From positions 1-64,000 of the forward strand of contig CAXXWB010000014.1 in assembly GCA_963677505.2 (NCBI GenBank): DNA of 64,000 bases, read 5' to 3'. The notes beneath the pieces were generated by a model. That model did no database searches and had not been told where the DNA came from. It saw only the letters and a program-made list of their open reading frames with translations. Made by a program: the position numbers and the translations under genes. This document shows positions 61,416-64,000 of the stretch, in pieces (the first letter of the stretch is position 1; every line of letters begins with the position of its first letter). The DNA is from JBGSUZ01 sp963677505. GTDB lineage: Bacteria > Bacillota > Clostridia > Peptostreptococcales > Acidaminobacteraceae.

Positions 61416-64000
61416 ATGTACCTTAAACGATTGGAACTTAAAGGCTTTAAATCATTTGCAGATAGAACCATCTTGGATTTTAACCAAGGTGTTGCCTGTG
61501 TTGTCGGTCCAAATGGCAGTGGTAAAAGTAATATTACAGACGCAGTGCGCTGGGTTCTAGGGGAACAAAAAGTAAAAACCCTTAGAGGCTCAAAAATGGA
61601 AGACATTATTTTTAATGGAACCACACACCGTTCGGCTCTTGGGATGGCTGAAGTCAGCCTACACTTTGATAATAGCAACCGCTTTTTTCCTGTGGATTTT
61701 GCAGATGTGATTGTGACCAGAAGAATTTACAAATCTGGAGAAAGCGAATACTTGCTCAATAATACGGCCTGCAGGCTGAAAGATGTCAGAGAATTATTTA
61801 TGGATACGGGCATTGGAACAGACGGCTATTCTATTATTGGACAAGGTAAAATTGAAAGTATTTTAAGTGGTAATGGAGATGACCGCAGACAGGTTTTTGA
61901 GGAAGCGGCAGGCATTGTAAAATATAAAGCAAAGAAAAAGGAAGCGGTTAGAAAACTTGAAAATACAGAACTTAACTTAGTTCGTGTAGAAGATATTGCA
62001 GGAGAACTGAAAGGCAGAATAGAACCACTTAGAAAAGAAAGTGAAAAGGCAAAAGAACATGTAGCCTTATCCGACGAACTTAAAGACATTGAGATCAATC
62101 TGTTTTTAAACGACCTTGACAGAGTTGAAGGGAAACTAAAAAAAACAGAGGAAGATTATACCCAACAGTCTGAAATTCATAAAGAAGCCAAAAGTAAACA
62201 TGACCGATCTCATGATCAGATTAAAATCATTGAAAATCAAATCTTTGATTTTGAAAATACTCAAAATCAGCATAAAGAAACTTATAGGGAATTTAGTGAA
62301 TCTTTTAGAGAAACCGATGGCGAAATCGGCGTCATAGATGAACGTATTCGTTCTTTTAACAATGAATTGGTTCGTTTGGACATGGAAATTAAGAATTTAA
62401 GTGAGCTCTTTTCTAAAAACACCTCTGACGTGACGGTACAAAAAGAAACCCACGAAGGAATGCGTGCTCAACTAAAAATATCAGAAGAAGCCTATGAAAA
62501 GGCAGAAGCAGAGCATTTGCGTTTGTCGGAAGCCCTTAAAGCCTTGACTGAAAAACATGAAGATGCGCGTAATGAAATTATTGCCCTTCTCAATGAAATG
62601 GAACGCAATAAAAGCGACCGCAAAAACCTGATGGAAAATGCCCAACGTTTTGAGTCTCAACGCATTGCCTATATGGAAGAACTTGAAAAAATTCAAGTGC
62701 GCCTATCTGACCATGCTGAGCAGTTAAAGGCTCATCAGGTAGAGATTGACGAACTGGAAACGGAGACCCTTGAATTAAAAGAGGAAATTAATACTTTAGA
62801 GAAAGCCCACAAGCAGACGAAAGAACAGGCAGATACCCTTTCTCAAAATAAGCAGACTGCCCATGTTTCTTATGAAAAATGTAAAACCGAGCATAGACTT
62901 CTAAAAAACATGGAAGAAAATATGGAAGGTTTTGATTACAGTGTCAAGAATTTAGTCGGACACCTTAAAAAAACCAATGACCTTAAAGGCTATATTGGCG
63001 TTGTAGCTGATTTAATTAAAATTCCAGATGAATTAGAAACGGCCATTGATATTGCACTCGGTAAGGGTCTGCAAAATATTGTCTGTGAAGATGAGTCTGT
63101 GGTTAAACGTATGATTGAAGTTTTAAAACAACAGAAATTTGGAAGGGTTACGTTTCTCCCTGTTTCAAATTTACAGGGTAACGCCAATAGTGTTGTGAAT
63201 GAAATTAAAAATTCAGAAGGATTTTTAGGTCTTGCATCAGATTTAATTAACTACCCTGAAACGGTACGTCCCGCCATTGAATATCTTTTGGCGAGAACTT
63301 TAATCTACAAAGATTATGACTGTGCCGCCAAGGCTTTAAAAATTAAACAAAATAGGCTGAGAATTGTCACTTTAGACGGCGAACTTCTCATTCCAGGTGG
63401 GGCAATTACAGGTGGTTCCATCAAACAAAAGACAACAGGGGTTCTCAACCGAAAAGCTAAAATTGAGCAATTGGAAAAAGATATGCTGACCATTCAAAAC
63501 AAAATTACAGAAATGGAAGCGTCCAATGAACTCATTCAAAAGGAAATGACTCAAACTCGAATCAAACGTGAAAGTCTGAACATGGATCTTTCTGCTGCAG
63601 ATAAAAAACTCCAAGAAGCGTCTATGCGCTGGAAATCAGAAAAGTTGCATACAGAGCAGGCTGAGGTTGGTGTAAAGCGTATTCAAAAGGACTGTGATGG
63701 CCTTGAAGAAGAAATCGCTAAAATTGGTGAGCGGATTAAAGCTATTGATACACATATTGAAGAAAAATTAGCTCAGGTTGAAATTTTAGAAGTTCGGATG
63801 AAGGAAGGTTCCGAGGCTCAAGAGAACTTGACGGCAACCTATACTGAAGTCAGCAACGCCAGGACGGATTTAGCGGTTAAGCTGGCAGGAGACAGAGAAA
63901 AATATGAATCCTACAGCAGAGAAATTGAGCGATTAGAGTTGTTGATTCGTGAAGAAAAAGAAGGCATAGAAGAAAAACGCACACAAATTGAGAAGACAGA
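61416..64000 (+). CDS. smc: Chromosome segregation protein SMC (partial, 3' end outside window)
   Basis: SMC is the ATPase of the condensin complex with ScpA and ScpB. About 861 codons are visible, without a stop, of an expected ~1190. The ATP-binding head has Walker A GPNGSGKSN at residues 31-39 and the conserved QGKIESIL. A first coiled coil follows (about 165-500), then the hinge (about 525-660, GYIGVVADLI... to GGAITGG), then the start of the second coiled coil. AGGTGGAG precedes the ATG. The signature motif and Walker B lie beyond the window. Confidence 0.97.
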   Translation, partial: MYLKRLELKGFKSFADRTILDFNQGVACVVGPNGSGKSNITDAVRWVLGEQKVKTLRGSKMEDIIFNGTTHRSALGMAEVSLHFDNSNRFFPVDFADVIVTRRIYKSGESEYLLNNTACRLKDVRELFMDTGIGTDGYSIIGQGKIESILSGNGDDRRQVFEEAAGIVKYKAKKKEAVRKLENTELNLVRVEDIAGELKGRIEPLRKESEKAKEHVALSDELKDIEINLFLNDLDRVEGKLKKTEEDYTQQSEIHKEAKSKHDRSHDQIKIIENQIFDFENTQNQHKETYREFSESFRETDGEIGVIDERIRSFNNELVRLDMEIKNLSELFSKNTSDVTVQKETHEGMRAQLKISEEAYEKAEAEHLRLSEALKALTEKHEDARNEIIALLNEMERNKSDRKNLMENAQRFESQRIAYMEELEKIQVRLSDHAEQLKAHQVEIDELETETLELKEEINTLEKAHKQTKEQADTLSQNKQTAHVSYEKCKTEHRLLKNMEENMEGFDYSVKNLVGHLKKTNDLKGYIGVVADLIKIPDELETAIDIALGKGLQNIVCEDESVVKRMIEVLKQQKFGRVTFLPVSNLQGNANSVVNEIKNSEGFLGLASDLINYPETVRPAIEYLLARTLIYKDYDCAAKALKIKQNRLRIVTLDGELLIPGGAITGGSIKQKTTGVLNRKAKIEQLEKDMLTIQNKITEMEASNELIQKEMTQTRIKRESLNMDLSAADKKLQEASMRWKSEKLHTEQAEVGVKRIQKDCDGLEEEIAKIGERIKAIDTHIEEKLAQVEILEVRMKEGSEAQENLTATYTEVSNARTDLAVKLAGDREKYESYSREIERLELLIREEKEGIEEKRTQIEKT

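Noticed and set aside
1..64000. CRISPR arrays, insertion sequences, prophage, toxin-antitoxin or defence systems
   Set aside because: No regularly spaced repeats, transposase or phage-like genes, or unexplained accessory gene clusters were found; the window is core genome throughout.

Overview
The window is 64 kb of AT-rich, gene-dense core chromosome from a Gram-positive bacterium of the Clostridia. Cell-wall, division, translation and fatty-acid genes lie in the conserved Firmicutes order, almost all on the + strand. MurE carries the DNPR motif and dapF is present, so the peptidoglycan is meso-DAP type. Slots that hold sporulation genes in spore formers (spoIIGA-sigE-sigG after ftsZ, spoIVA after gpsA, spoVM near rpmB, ylbJ near coaD) are empty, which suggests an asporogenous lineage. 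A Fusibacter/Acidaminobacter-like organism would fit, but I cannot confirm it from this sequence. No mobile elements, phage genes, CRISPR arrays, tRNAs or rRNAs were seen.

Layout: (1) 89-8812, murE-mraY-murD-ftsW-murG-ftsQ, two DUF881 genes and a small basic membrane protein. (2) ftsZ, then nrdR-pgeF. (3) A DUF512 radical-SAM-like gene, der, gpsA and an orphan membrane protein. (4) 15802-19349, an HlyD-like gene, yggS, sepF, ylmG and ylmH, every one broken by single-base indels. (5) ileS behind a T-box leader. (6) rluD-pyrR-MFS transporter; convergent rqcH on the minus strand. (7) A long cluster from dapF to thiN: yicC, gmk, rpoZ, coaBC, priA, def, fmt, a zinc peptidase, rsmB, PP2C phosphatase, PASTA kinase, rsgA, rpe, thiN. 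(8) rpmB (-) divergent from asp23-fakA, then recG-rsmD-coaD-coiled-coil gene. (9) tmcAL (-) divergent from ackA, then yceD-rpmF. (10) fapR-plsX and fabH-fabD-fabG-acpP-fabF, with FapR-like operators at both promoters. (11) rnc, an Elp3-like radical SAM gene and the first ~860 codons of smc.

The genes form coherent pathways: lipid-linked peptidoglycan precursors and septum assembly; formylation and deformylation of nascent chains; ribosome maturation and rescue; PASTA kinase/phosphatase signalling; and FapR-controlled lipid synthesis.

I found no clearly new multi-gene system. The items most worth a second look are an IleRS of the type 2 class whose HXGH signature is replaced by GIHH, a dense indel cluster confined to 3.5 kb, a 4-bp tandem duplication that breaks plsX, two or three sequence-supported FapR operators, a structured leader in front of dapF, and the consistent emptiness of sporulation slots.
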